The notes under the pieces are model-generated. The model was not told the DNA's origin and did no database searches. It saw nothing but the letters and a program-made list of their open reading frames with translations. The position numbers and the translations under genes are program-made. From Halopenitus salinus (lineage in GTDB: Archaea > Halobacteriota > Halobacteria > Halobacteriales > Haloferacaceae): DNA of 64,000 nucleotides. This document shows positions 34,384 to 42,634 of this stretch, in pieces (within the stretch, counting starts at the first letter, position 1; every line of letters starts with the position of its first letter). The stretch is from contig NZ_JBHSXL010000010.1 of assembly GCF_042662125.1 (NCBI RefSeq), positions 72,682 through 136,681 on the forward strand. Reading direction: 5' to 3'.

Positions 34384-34468
34384 TAGTTGAATATTAAATA
34401 TGGCGGCTGGGCGTTGAATATCTGGTGGTGCCGTCGAACGGGGTCTGTGGGGGGTTATCGGCTGTATT

Positions 34469-34486
34469 CCCGCCCTGAAGGGCGGG
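34469..34486. repeat. Perfect subterminal hairpin, tnpB 5' side
   Basis: CCCGCCC (34469-34475) and GGGCGGG (34480-34486) form a 7-bp stem with a TGAA loop. Such hairpins mark the left end of IS200/IS605-type elements and are bound by TnpA in complete members. Confidence 0.65.
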
Positions 34487-34578
34487 TTTTAGCCTCGAAA
34501 CTCCCATAAGGCTCCACCCCCTAGAGACGGGTAGATCACGTCCCAGTGTCGCCGCTGTGACGATCCACCATCTCAACC

Positions 34579-35145
34579 ATGTCAGGCCGCGTGTTCCGAC
34601 TTCACTCGACGCTCGAACTGCCACTCGAAGACGTAGAGGACTACTTCGAGAACGATCCGGACCTGCCGCCGGAGATCGACGACGTGGACATCACACGCCG
34701 AAACAACACGCTCATCTTCAAAGCCGAAAGCGACGACGAGAGCATCAGCAAGTACACGCCGACGGCCCAACTCAAGGCCTCCGTCACGGAGACGCGCGTC
34801 TACGAGGAGGAGCCGCCGCGCGCGGGCGGCCCCCAGTGGATGGACGAGGAGGAGGAGATCCCCTCCGAGCTCGTCGAGTTCGCCTGCTTCAAAGGCGATC
34901 GCGAGACCGTCCTGCAGAACTCGGCGCTGCAGTACCCCATGTTCCTCGTCCTCCGTGAGATCGCCTTGCGGTCGGAGAAGGGCACGCTCACGGCCATCAC
35001 CGAGGACGATGGCGACCTCCGGGCGACACGCATCGTCGAGGGCGAGGAACGTCCCGCGACCGTCGAGGTCGTCGAGAGCCCGCAGGGCAACGGCGAGGGG
35101 AACGGCGGCGTCAACTGGCGCGACAACGAGTTCATCTCGGACTGA
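34579..35145 (+). CDS. Conserved haloarchaeal protein of unknown function
   Basis: The 188-residue acidic soluble protein has no signal peptide or membrane helix. I recognise it only as a haloarchaeal conserved type, possibly the DUF7110 group, and assign no function. The N-terminal third (VFRLHSTLELPLEDVEDYFEND, then TRRNNTLIFKAES) reads as alternating strands. A second compact segment (ELVEFACFKGDRETVLQNSALQYPMFLVLREIAL) is helical. The last 25 residues are Gly/Asn-rich. It is monocistronic, just beyond the left end of the tnpB element, with its own start intact. Confidence 0.7.
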   Translation: MSGRVFRLHSTLELPLEDVEDYFENDPDLPPEIDDVDITRRNNTLIFKAESDDESISKYTPTAQLKASVTETRVYEEEPPRAGGPQWMDEEEEIPSELVEFACFKGDRETVLQNSALQYPMFLVLREIALRSEKGTLTAITEDDGDLRATRIVEGEERPATVEVVESPQGNGEGNGGVNWRDNEFISD

Positions 35146-35253
35146 TCGAGGCCTCGCCGGCGATCGAGCCGCCCCCGGACGCTTTTCGTTCCGTTTTCTC
35201 GCTCGGAGTCGGAGCTCCGTCTTGGAGGTGGGGATCCGTCTCGGAGGCGGGGA

Positions 35254-36567
35254 TCAGTCGTCGCCGGGTGCGGCCCCCGATCGAGCGTTCGTGAACCCGC
35301 TCTCGTTTGCCACCGTTGCGATCCGCGGTTGGAACACCCAGGCGGTGAGTCCCACGATCGGGATCATCGTCACGGCGACGATCGAGTAGCCGACGTGGAG
35401 GTTCGGCAGGAACTGCGCGGAGTAGACGAGCGGGTAGACGATCCCGCCGACGGTGCCGATCCCCCCGACGACGCCGGCGACCGACCCCGAGCTGTTCGGG
35501 AACATCGCGGGCACCTGTGCGAAGATCGCCCCCTCGGCGAACGCACAGCCCATCCCCACGAGGAATCCGGCCCCGACGGCGAGCAGGACTCGACCGCTGA
35601 GCCCGGCGAGCGTCATCCCGAACATGGCCACGACGACGAAACAGAGCGAGGCGAACGTCCACTGTTCGCGGTAGCGCCCCGTGAACACCGGTAGGATGTT
35701 CCGCTCGGTGCGAGCCAGGCGGTCGCTCACGTATCCGCCGAACGGACGAAGCAGCCCGGCGGCGATGGAGAACGTCGCCGCGAACGTCGCGGCGAGGGTG
35801 AGGTTCCGGGTGTCGAACCCCTCGCGGTAGTAGGTGGCGAGCCAGCCGTTCATCGACAGCTCCAGGCCGAACGTCATCACGTACGCGAGCGCGAGGACGA
35901 CGGTTCCGTAGCGCGTGGCCGTGAAGAACCAGTCGCGGAAGCCGGCCCCCTGCTTGGTCGCCTCACGCTTCTCCTCGCTTTTCGCCGCCTCGCCGAGGAC
36001 GTAGTAGGCCACGCCGAGGAGGATGGAGACGACGCCGGTGTAGAAGAAGGCGGCCCGCCAGTTCGTCGAGAAGAGCGGTCCGCTCCAGTCCGTCGTGAAC
36101 ACCCGCGGGAGGATCAACGCCCCGCCGGCCGCGCCCGCGTTCCCGACGCCGGCGTAGATGCCCTCCGCGGTCCCCAACTCGCCCTCCTCGAACCACTCGG
36201 AGACGTGCTGGATGCCGATGACGAACGTGATCCCCGCGGTCGCGACGATGAGCCGCGTCAGGAAGAACACCGAGTACGACTCCGCGAACGCGCTGGCGAT
36301 CGAGAAGACGCCGACGTATCCGAGGACGATGGCGAAGACGGACGGCGCGCCGAACTTATCGGAGAGCCAGCCGGTCAGGATGCGACCGAACGGGGCGAGC
36401 CAGATCGCGGCGCTCGCGAGGACGCCGATCTCGGCAAGCGACAGCCCGAACTCCTCGGCCATCGGCCCCGTGAACGGGGCGAACGAGAACCAGATGAGAA
36501 ACGAGAAGTTGAACCCGACGGTGGCCAAAAGTAGCGTCCGGTACTTCGTCATCCGGATCAGGCCCAT
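35254..36567 (-). CDS. narK: NarK-type nitrate/nitrite transporter (MFS)
   Basis: The 437-residue major facilitator has about 12 helices. MFS loop motif GWLSDKFGAPSVFAIVLG follows TM2. TM5 holds GNAGAAGGALILPRV, a nitrate-signature-like Gly-rich segment, and the second half has GFLVGMGCAFAEGAIFAQVPAMFP plus GSVAGVVGGIGTVGG, the second signature region. It is downstream of nasA on the same strand but separated by 389 bp, so it may have a separate promoter. It probably imports nitrate for the NasA-NirA pathway. Confidence 0.88.
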   Translation of the reverse strand: MGLIRMTKYRTLLLATVGFNFSFLIWFSFAPFTGPMAEEFGLSLAEIGVLASAAIWLAPFGRILTGWLSDKFGAPSVFAIVLGYVGVFSIASAFAESYSVFFLTRLIVATAGITFVIGIQHVSEWFEEGELGTAEGIYAGVGNAGAAGGALILPRVFTTDWSGPLFSTNWRAAFFYTGVVSILLGVAYYVLGEAAKSEEKREATKQGAGFRDWFFTATRYGTVVLALAYVMTFGLELSMNGWLATYYREGFDTRNLTLAATFAATFSIAAGLLRPFGGYVSDRLARTERNILPVFTGRYREQWTFASLCFVVVAMFGMTLAGLSGRVLLAVGAGFLVGMGCAFAEGAIFAQVPAMFPNSSGSVAGVVGGIGTVGGIVYPLVYSAQFLPNLHVGYSIVAVTMIPIVGLTAWVFQPRIATVANESGFTNARSGAAPGDD

Positions 36568-36956
36568 CCGTCAGCTCCCGTTTTGACCGATCGTTTGGCC
36601 TCTCTTCGCCCGAACGACGATCCGTGTACGCGATCCGACTTCGTGTGGATGTTCGACCACATTCTCTCGATTCATTTCATGAATGTCTGGTTAATAAGGT
36701 CGTTCCTTACTGAATACCCAGTCTTGTGGTGTATCGGTGTCTGTTTGATCGTGGTGGGTGTATATAACCATGATTAAGGCCACGTTCGAGGCGATCCACC
36801 TCACCGGACTCATCGTGGTGAGCCGACCGTTCGACGGGACGACGCCGCCGCTCGGCCGTTCGTCCGTCATCCATGGCTCGATCGAATCCCCATCGTCGTC
36901 CGATCGGGCCTCCATCGCCCGTGGTTCGATCGGGCCACCTGACGCCGATCGACCGT
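36568..36956. other. 389-bp intergenic region between nasA and narK, promoter for narK
   Basis: No gene is supported; a 64-codon plus-strand frame at 36583-36777 has unlike codon use and no similarity. The stretch is AT-richer than its surroundings. On the minus strand an A/T box (about 36762-36769) could start a transcript with a leader near 170 nt, or the narK message could continue from nasA. The inverted repeat at 36670-36684 lies inside that leader. Confidence 0.45.
36670..36684. promoter_or_regulatory. Inverted repeat ATTCAT-N3-ATGAAT upstream of narK
   Basis: The two arms (36670-36675 and 36679-36684) are perfect complements around three bases, 103-117 bp before the narK start. It is a candidate operator or RNA element; no second copy was seen upstream of nirA. 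Confidence 0.3.
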
Positions 36957-39041
36957 TCAGTCGTCCGCGCGCGCCGCGGTTTCGACCGCGGCTTCGGAGG
37001 ACGACTCGGGGGCGACGAGACGGACCGCACACTGTTTGAAGTGCGGTTCGCCGGAGTTCGGGTCCCGGTCGGGCAGCGTCAGTCGGTTGGTCGAAGGGTG
37101 GTGGATCGGGAGCCAGACCATCCCCTCGGGGACGCCCTCGTCGGGGTCGATCCGAACCGTCACGGACGCGCGCCGGGAGACGACGGCCACGCGGTCGTTC
37201 CCCACGAGATCGGCGTGCGCCTCCACGGTTTCCGGGTTGATGCGCGCACAGGGACCCTCACTCGCCGTCTCGTCGCCGCGCGAGCGGATCCCGGTGTTGT
37301 AGCCGTCGGCCTCACGGGCGGTCGTCAGCGTCAGCGGGTAGCTTTCGTCGGTCGGTTCGGGCAGCGCCTCCTGGCGTCCGGTCGAGAAGATGGCGTTCCC
37401 GCTCGCGGTCGGGAACGACCACGAGTCGCCCTCGTGGTAGCGATAGCCGCCGGCGCTTTCGGCGTCCGGCGCGGGCCACCGGACCGCGTGAACCTCCTCG
37501 AGTCGATCGTAGGTGATCCCGGAGCAGTCGGCGAGGGTTCCGGCCGTGAGTTCGGCGAACTCGTCGAAGACGGCCTCGGGGTCGGGTGACCGATCGGCGA
37601 TCAGGTCGGGAAACAGCGCGGAGCCGATCGTCGCGACGATCTCCAGGTCGCTTCGCACTCCCCTCGGAACGTCCGTGGCCGCACGCACGCGGGAGATCGT
37701 CCGCTCCATGTTCGTCGTGGTCCCGTCCGACTCGCCCCACGTCGCCGCCGGCAGGACGACGTCGGCGAGCGCCGTCGTCTCGGTGTGGAAGGCGTCCTGG
37801 GCCACGAGGAAGGCGTCCTCGAGCCGCTCGCGGGCGGCGTCGGCCTCCGGCATCCCGGCGGCGGGGTTCGTGGCCACCGTCCAGACGGACTCGGGCTCGG
37901 CCTCCAGGATGCCCACCGGATCCGGACCGGAATCGTCGGGAAGGCGTTCGACCGGGACGCCCCAGTGGTCGGCGACGGCTCGGCGGTGGTCGGGATCCTC
38001 GAACGGGCGCTGTCCCGGCCAGCTTCCCTTCGAAGAGCAGATCCGGGTACCCATCGAGTTGGCCTGTCCGGTCAGCGAGAACGGGCCCGCGCCCGGGCGG
38101 ACGTTGCCGGTCGCGAGCGTCAAATCGATGAGCGCCCGCGCGGTTTCCGTCCCCTGGACGTGCTGGTTGACCCCCATCCCCCAGTAGATGAGCGCCCGCC
38201 TCGAGAGCGCGTCCGCGAGCAGTTCGACCTCGTTCGCGTCGACGCCCGCCTCGCGTGCGGCCGAGGCCGCGTTCGGGAGCGACGCGACCAGGTCCTCGAA
38301 CCCGTCCGTCGCGGTCTCGATGAACTCGCGGTCGAGTCGGTCGGTCTCGACGAGGCGCGCGAGCACCGCCCGCGCGAGTGCGAGGTCCTTGCCGGGTTCG
38401 GGCGCGACGTGGCGTTCGGCGTTCTCGGCCGTCTCCGATCGGACCGGGTCCACGACGACGATCTCGACGTCCTCGGCGTCGGCGGCCCGGCGGATCCAGC
38501 GAAACATGACCGGGTGTGCGACCGCCGGGTTCGCGCCCCAGATCACGTGACGATCGGCCGCGTCGATGTCGTCGTAGGTACACGGTGGCGCGTCGCTGCC
38601 GAAGGCCTCGTAGTAGGCGGTCACCGCGCTCGCCATACAGAGGGTCGTGTTGGCGTCGTATCGCCGCGTTCCGAATCCTCCGCGCGCGAGCTTGCCGAGG
38701 AGATATGCCGCCTCGTTGGTCTGTTGACCGCTGCCCAGGATAGCGACCTCGTCCGGATCGCGGTCGTGGGCCGACCGAAGCCCCTCGACGGCACGCGAGA
38801 GCGCCACGTCCCAGGTAGTCTGTCTCAGCGCCCCGTCCTTGCGGACGAGCGGTCTGGTGAGCCACTCCCCGTCGGGGTCCTTGCTCTCCTCGAGCCCGCG
38901 CGCGCACGCCAGCCCCTGGTTCACCGGGTGGCTGGCGTCGCCGCGGGCGACGTCGACGCCGTAGCCGATGTCGACCTCACGGTGGGCGTGGCCGCAGCCG
39001 ACGGCACACCGCATGCACGTCGTCGGTACCCAGTCGCTCAT
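36957..39041 (-). CDS. nasA: Assimilatory nitrate reductase, molybdopterin oxidoreductase
   Basis: The 694-residue product reduces nitrate to nitrite. The N-terminal [4Fe-4S] ligands are C9, C12, C16 and C46 (CMRCAVGC...LACARG). The Mo-bisMGD domains follow, with YDANTTLCMASAVTAYYEAFGSD, VIWGANPAVAHPVMFRWI, GMGVNQHVQGTE and GQANSMGTR. The C-terminal MopB-binding region has TLTTAREADGYNTGIRSRGDE. No Tat signal is present, so it is cytoplasmic and assimilatory. It follows nirA and a tiny ORF on the same strand, and narK lies downstream. Confidence 0.94.
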   Translation of the reverse strand: MSDWVPTTCMRCAVGCGHAHREVDIGYGVDVARGDASHPVNQGLACARGLEESKDPDGEWLTRPLVRKDGALRQTTWDVALSRAVEGLRSAHDRDPDEVAILGSGQQTNEAAYLLGKLARGGFGTRRYDANTTLCMASAVTAYYEAFGSDAPPCTYDDIDAADRHVIWGANPAVAHPVMFRWIRRAADAEDVEIVVVDPVRSETAENAERHVAPEPGKDLALARAVLARLVETDRLDREFIETATDGFEDLVASLPNAASAAREAGVDANEVELLADALSRRALIYWGMGVNQHVQGTETARALIDLTLATGNVRPGAGPFSLTGQANSMGTRICSSKGSWPGQRPFEDPDHRRAVADHWGVPVERLPDDSGPDPVGILEAEPESVWTVATNPAAGMPEADAARERLEDAFLVAQDAFHTETTALADVVLPAATWGESDGTTTNMERTISRVRAATDVPRGVRSDLEIVATIGSALFPDLIADRSPDPEAVFDEFAELTAGTLADCSGITYDRLEEVHAVRWPAPDAESAGGYRYHEGDSWSFPTASGNAIFSTGRQEALPEPTDESYPLTLTTAREADGYNTGIRSRGDETASEGPCARINPETVEAHADLVGNDRVAVVSRRASVTVRIDPDEGVPEGMVWLPIHHPSTNRLTLPDRDPNSGEPHFKQCAVRLVAPESSSEAAVETAARADD

Positions 39042-39134
39042 CGGCTCCCCGGGGCCTCCGTTCGGTCGCGTTCGCTCGTTCCGTCGTTCGGCATCCGCAC
39101 TCGCGTCCGTCCTCGCCCGCGAGCCGACGCCGCG

Positions 39135-39151
39135 GTGGCGCGTTCCGCCAC
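39135..39151 (-). repeat. 6-bp stem hairpin overlapping the small ORF stop
   Basis: On the minus strand, GTGGCG, a 5-base loop and CGCCAC follow the TAG of the 38-codon ORF. With no T-run it is unlikely to be a terminator; it could influence mRNA processing or expression of nasA relative to nirA. Confidence 0.35.
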
Positions 39152-39267
39152 TATTCGTACAGCTCCGGGGCGACGTCGTAGGCCGGGATCGGACCGTCCT
39201 CGCGGTTTGGCGTCCGGCGCGCCTCCTGGCTCGTCTCCGTGTCGTCCCGCACGCGGGTCGTCGACAC
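39151..39267 (-). CDS. Possible 38-residue protein between nirA and nasA
   Basis: A short frame begins at GTG 39267, three bases after the nirA stop; an in-frame TTG at 39273 even overlaps that stop. It ends at TAG 39151. It encodes a charged peptide starting MSTTRVRDDTETSQEARR and ending PAYDVAPELYE, with high third-position GC like a real gene. Position directly after nirA suggests translational coupling. I know no family for it. The 109 bp between it and nasA hold no other frame. Real expression needs evidence. Confidence 0.45.
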   Translation of the reverse strand: MSTTRVRDDTETSQEARRTPNREDGPIPAYDVAPELYE

Positions 39268-39269
39268 GC

Positions 39270-41036
39270 TCAATCACCCGCCTCGATGGGCGTCCCGTCG
39301 GCCGCGGTCGGTGCCGGGCTCTCGCCGTCGACGAAGGGGTACCACGACTGCTTGCCGTCGGCGAGACACGGATCGACGTAGCCGTCGACCTCCTCGGGCT
39401 CCGCGAGCTCGACGATCGTCTCGTGGCCGGTCGCGTCGACCCACTCGCGGAAGGTCTGTCCCTCCGAGCGCAGCGCGGCGTAGGCCTCGACCACGTTGGC
39501 GATCAAGCCGGGGACCTCGTCCGCGGGCACCCGCTGGCGAACCCACTCGATGAACGAGGGATCCTCTCCGATGCCGCCGCCGACGCCGACGTCCATCGCC
39601 TCCACCATCTCGCCGTCCTTTCGCGCGCGCATCCCCTGGAGGCCGATGTCGGCGGTCATCGCCTGTCCACAGTCCGCCGTACAGCCCGAAAAGTGGATCT
39701 TGATCCGATCGACATCGTCGGGCAGGTCGACGTTCGACCCGAGCCAGCGGAGCAGCCGGGCCATCCGCGCCTTCGTCTCCGTGAGGGCGAGCGAGCAGAA
39801 CTCCGTTCCGGTGCAGGCCATCGCGCCCTGCACGAACGGGTTCGGCTCCGGCGTGTAGGTCTCGAGGAGGGGCTCTTCGAGCAGCGCGTCGAGCTCCTCG
39901 TCGGGGACGTCCATCACGAGCGGGTTCTGTCGGCGGCTCAGCCGGACCTCGCCGGAGCCGTACTCGTCGGCCAACTCCGCGAGCGCGATCGCGTCCTCGG
40001 CGGGCAACCGACCCACCGGGACCGAGAGGCCGACGTAGTTCCGTCCGTCGGCCTGATCGTAGACGCCGACGTGGTCGTGGGCGCCGTGCTCGCTCGGGCG
40101 TCCGGCGTTGTAGGTGTACTCGCCGCGGAAGTCGGTTCCGGCGGACTCGAACTCGAACTCGAGGCGATCGTCGAGGTCCTCGCGAATCTCGTCGGTTCCC
40201 CGCTCGTCGACGAAGAACCGCGCGCGGTTCTTCGATCGATTCTGCCGGTTGCCCTCCTCGTGGTAGAGTTCGACGAACGCCCGCACGGTCTCGACGGCCC
40301 GCTCCGGGCGGACGAACAGGTCGAGCGGCCGGGCGTTCCGGGGCTCGCGGCCGCCGAGGCCGCCGCCGACGCGGACGTTGAACCCGGTGACCTCCTCGCC
40401 GTCGACGAACTTGTGGGCCGGCTCCAGTCCGACGTCGTTGATCGCGTCCTGGGCACACCCCTGTCTGCAGCCCGTCACGGAGATGTTGAACTTCCGCGGC
40501 ATGTTCGAGAGGTCGTCGTCGCCGCGGATCGTCTCCTGTATCTCCTCGAGGATCGGCCGCGACTCGACGTACTCGTCGGCCTTGCCGGCGACCGGACAGC
40601 CCGTGATGTTGCGCATCGTGTCCCCGCCGGCCGACCGTGAACTCACGCCGACGGACTCGAGCGTCTCCCAGATCTCCGGGACGTCCTCCAGCTTGAGCCA
40701 GTGGAGCTGGATCGACTGTCGGGTCGTGAAGTCGATCCACCCGTTTCCAAACTCGGGGTTCTCCGCGGGCCCGCGGGCGTACTCACGGGCGACTTCGCCG
40801 ATCGCGCGAAGCTGTTCCGGCTCTAGGACCCCGCCGCAGTTCGTCAGCCGCATCATGAAGTACGACTCCTGGCCGTCCCGGTGGTGGAACAGCCCCCAGA
40901 ACTTGAACCGCGAGAACCACTTCTCGCGGTCCTCCTCCGGGATCGAGTCCCACCCGCGATCGGCGAACTCCAGGATCGTCTCCCTGATCTCGTCCCCGTA
41001 GGCCTCCGACTTCCACGACTCCTTTTTATGCGCCAT
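39270..41036 (-). CDS. nirA: Ferredoxin-dependent assimilatory nitrite reductase
   Basis: The 588-residue siroheme enzyme reduces nitrite to ammonium with six electrons from ferredoxin. The [4Fe-4S]-siroheme ligands are C408-x5-C414 (ACTGTEFCSLALTETK) and C452-x3-C456 (SGCTADCGQ). The CTGxxFC form favours nitrite over sulfite reductase. Repeated ferrodoxin-like halves are seen (NCGGVLEPEQLRAI and MRNITGCPVAG; VGRLPAEDAIALAELA). The Haloferax homologue is called NasD. I start at ATG 41036, since the upstream TTG gives only three extra residues. It heads the operon, preceded by a 277-bp AT-rich region. Confidence 0.92.
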   Translation of the reverse strand: MAHKKESWKSEAYGDEIRETILEFADRGWDSIPEEDREKWFSRFKFWGLFHHRDGQESYFMMRLTNCGGVLEPEQLRAIGEVAREYARGPAENPEFGNGWIDFTTRQSIQLHWLKLEDVPEIWETLESVGVSSRSAGGDTMRNITGCPVAGKADEYVESRPILEEIQETIRGDDDLSNMPRKFNISVTGCRQGCAQDAINDVGLEPAHKFVDGEEVTGFNVRVGGGLGGREPRNARPLDLFVRPERAVETVRAFVELYHEEGNRQNRSKNRARFFVDERGTDEIREDLDDRLEFEFESAGTDFRGEYTYNAGRPSEHGAHDHVGVYDQADGRNYVGLSVPVGRLPAEDAIALAELADEYGSGEVRLSRRQNPLVMDVPDEELDALLEEPLLETYTPEPNPFVQGAMACTGTEFCSLALTETKARMARLLRWLGSNVDLPDDVDRIKIHFSGCTADCGQAMTADIGLQGMRARKDGEMVEAMDVGVGGGIGEDPSFIEWVRQRVPADEVPGLIANVVEAYAALRSEGQTFREWVDATGHETIVELAEPEEVDGYVDPCLADGKQSWYPFVDGESPAPTAADGTPIEAGD

Positions 41037-41045
41037 GCGAGCCAA

Positions 41046-41313
41046 CCCAAATTACTGACCGTTTGAACATCGTTATTCGATTATGATTCAATAGTGTCTA
41101 CATATATGGCTTATCTATGTATTGATCGTACAACAATGGGTGTGTGTTGTAGTATATTGTTTCTCAAGTCTATCCGGATCTGTATAAGGTCCTGTGTGCC
41201 GATCGACTCTGTGGGATCCTATTCGATCAATAAAAACGTGCCTTCTGGACGTTCATTCACATCTATTCGGAGATCGATCTCCGTTTACTATCGAGCGCCC
41301 CTACCGACGTCGT
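41046..41313. other. AT-rich region upstream of nirA
   Basis: The region between the divergently placed control area of nirA and the uspA-like stop is markedly AT-rich, with several A/T boxes (for example around 41072-41090). It is the expected site of nitrogen-regulated promoter elements. No reliable repeated operator or gene could be identified. Confidence 0.35.
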
Positions 41314-41748
41314 TCACTCGTCGCCGCGAACCACGAGGACCGGCGTCGAGGCGTTGTCGACCACGCGTTCGGAGACGCTCCCGAGCGAGACGATCTTCTC
41401 ACGGGGGCTCTTTCCGCGCGTCCCGATGACGATCAGATCCACGTCCGTCTCGTCCACGTACGCGAGGATCTCCTTCCAGGGGGTCCCCGTGCGGATCCCC
41501 GTCACCGCCTTGAGGCCCGCCGCGTCGGCGCGCTCCGCGACGGCCTCGACGGCAGCCTCGCCCTCCTCGCGAAGGGACGACTCGAGGTCCGCCCGCGTGT
41601 CGCTGTCGGCCGCGGTGAGGATCCGGTTGTCGAGGACGTAGAGGCCGTGTACCGTCGCCTCGTCGTCTTCGGCGATCGAGATCGCGTGATCGAGGGTCGT
41701 TTCGACAGTCGGGCTGCCGTCCGTCGGCACGAGTACGTGATCGTACAT
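41314..41748 (-). CDS. UspA-family universal stress protein
   Basis: The 144-residue single-domain UspA protein. It begins MYDHVLVPTDGSPTVETTLDHA and ends with the ATP-binding pattern VIGTRGKSPREKIVSLGSVSERVVDNASTPVLVV (G-x2-G-x9-GS), which marks an ATP-binding Usp. The role is unspecified stress or signalling; the gene is alone. Confidence 0.9.
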   Translation of the reverse strand: MYDHVLVPTDGSPTVETTLDHAISIAEDDEATVHGLYVLDNRILTAADSDTRADLESSLREEGEAAVEAVAERADAAGLKAVTGIRTGTPWKEILAYVDETDVDLIVIGTRGKSPREKIVSLGSVSERVVDNASTPVLVVRGDE

Positions 41749-41849
41749 CGGTCTGTCCCGGTTCGATCTTCGACGCCCCCGCGTATCAACGTACCCCCCG
41801 CCGTGGTCGGACCGCGGCGTCTTTATCGCTGTGGCTCCCGTCTCGATCC

Positions 41850-42572
41850 ATGAGCGACGATTGGGTGAGCCTCTTTTCGGGCGGCAAGGACTCCTCGTGG
41901 GCGCTGTATCGCGCCCTCGAGGAGGACCTTCCCGTCTCGCGGCTGTTGACCGTCCACCCGGCTGGCGACTCCTACATGTATCACACCCCGGCGACGCGGC
42001 TGTCGGCGCTCGCCGCCGAGAGCGCCGGCATCGAGGCGATCGACGTCGAGCCGGCCGACTTCGAGTCCGGCGAGGCCGCCGATTCGGATGCCGGAACCAG
42101 GGGCGACGCCGAGATCGAGCCCCTCGAGGCGGCCCTTCGTGACCTTCTGGACGTCCCGGGGTTCGACCTCGCCGGCGTCACCGCCGGAGCGGTCGAAAGC
42201 GAGTTCCAGACCTCGCGGATCGAGGGGATGTGTGACCGCCTCGGGATCGATCTCTTCGCCCCGCTGTGGCAGGAGGACCCGGTCGCGCTCGCGGAGTCGA
42301 TGATCGACGCCGGCTTCGAGATCACGATCGTCCAGGTGGCGGCCTACGGCCTCGACGAGTCGTGGCTCGGCCGCACCCTCGATCGGAATGCGCTCTCTGA
42401 CCTCCGCGATCTCAACGACGACTACGGCGTCCACGTCCTCGGCGAGGGCGGCGAGTTCGAGACGTTCGTCACGGACGGCCCGCACATGGACCGGGCGATC
42501 GAACTCGAGACCGAGCCGGTCTGGGAGGGCTCGCGGGGACACCTCCGAGTTCTCGATGCGGAGTTGACCTAG
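41850..42572 (+). CDS. dph6: Diphthine--ammonia ligase
   Basis: The 240-residue PP-loop ATPase (Dph6/ATPBD4 family) amidates diphthine on translation elongation factor 2 to diphthamide. The PP-loop is SLFSGGKDSSWAL near the N-terminus. The family-specific GVTAGAVESEFQTSRIEGMCDRLGI and HVLGEGGEFETFVTDGP are present. An acidic loop near residues 70-90 looks like a haloadaptive insertion. Confidence 0.92.
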   Translation: MSDDWVSLFSGGKDSSWALYRALEEDLPVSRLLTVHPAGDSYMYHTPATRLSALAAESAGIEAIDVEPADFESGEAADSDAGTRGDAEIEPLEAALRDLLDVPGFDLAGVTAGAVESEFQTSRIEGMCDRLGIDLFAPLWQEDPVALAESMIDAGFEITIVQVAAYGLDESWLGRTLDRNALSDLRDLNDDYGVHVLGEGGEFETFVTDGPHMDRAIELETEPVWEGSRGHLRVLDAELT

Positions 42573-42634
42573 AGACCTCCCGGCTCGGACGCCCGTCGAT
42601 GGCCGACGGCGGCGAGTAAACTGGCCGTCGGCGA

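Larger units (their letters stand above)
33041..34505 (-). mobile_element. Solo TnpB (IS1341-type, IS200/IS605 superfamily) element
   Basis: The element contains tnpB without a detectable tnpA. Its likely limits are marked by subterminal hairpins: a perfect one on the 5' side of tnpB (34469-34486) and an imperfect one on the 3' side (33045-33069). It sits between a glutaredoxin gene and a conserved haloarchaeal gene without breaking either. Coordinates of both ends are approximate; IS605-type elements leave no target duplication that could fix them. It may be mobilised only in trans. Confidence 0.6.

Noticed and set aside
36583..36777. 64-codon plus-strand frame in the narK leader region
   Set aside because: Codon use is unlike neighbours and no similarity; overlaps presumed promoter. 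A hydrophobic stretch near its end is not enough.
39038..39277. 79-codon minus-strand frame between nirA and nasA
   Set aside because: It is in a different frame from the better-placed 38-codon ORF, is Arg/Gly-rich, and has no coupling start.
41094..41429. 111-codon frame upstream of nirA
   Set aside because: It lies in AT-rich promoter DNA and runs antisense into the uspA gene; composition is Ser/Ile/Arg-rich and unlike haloarchaeal proteins.
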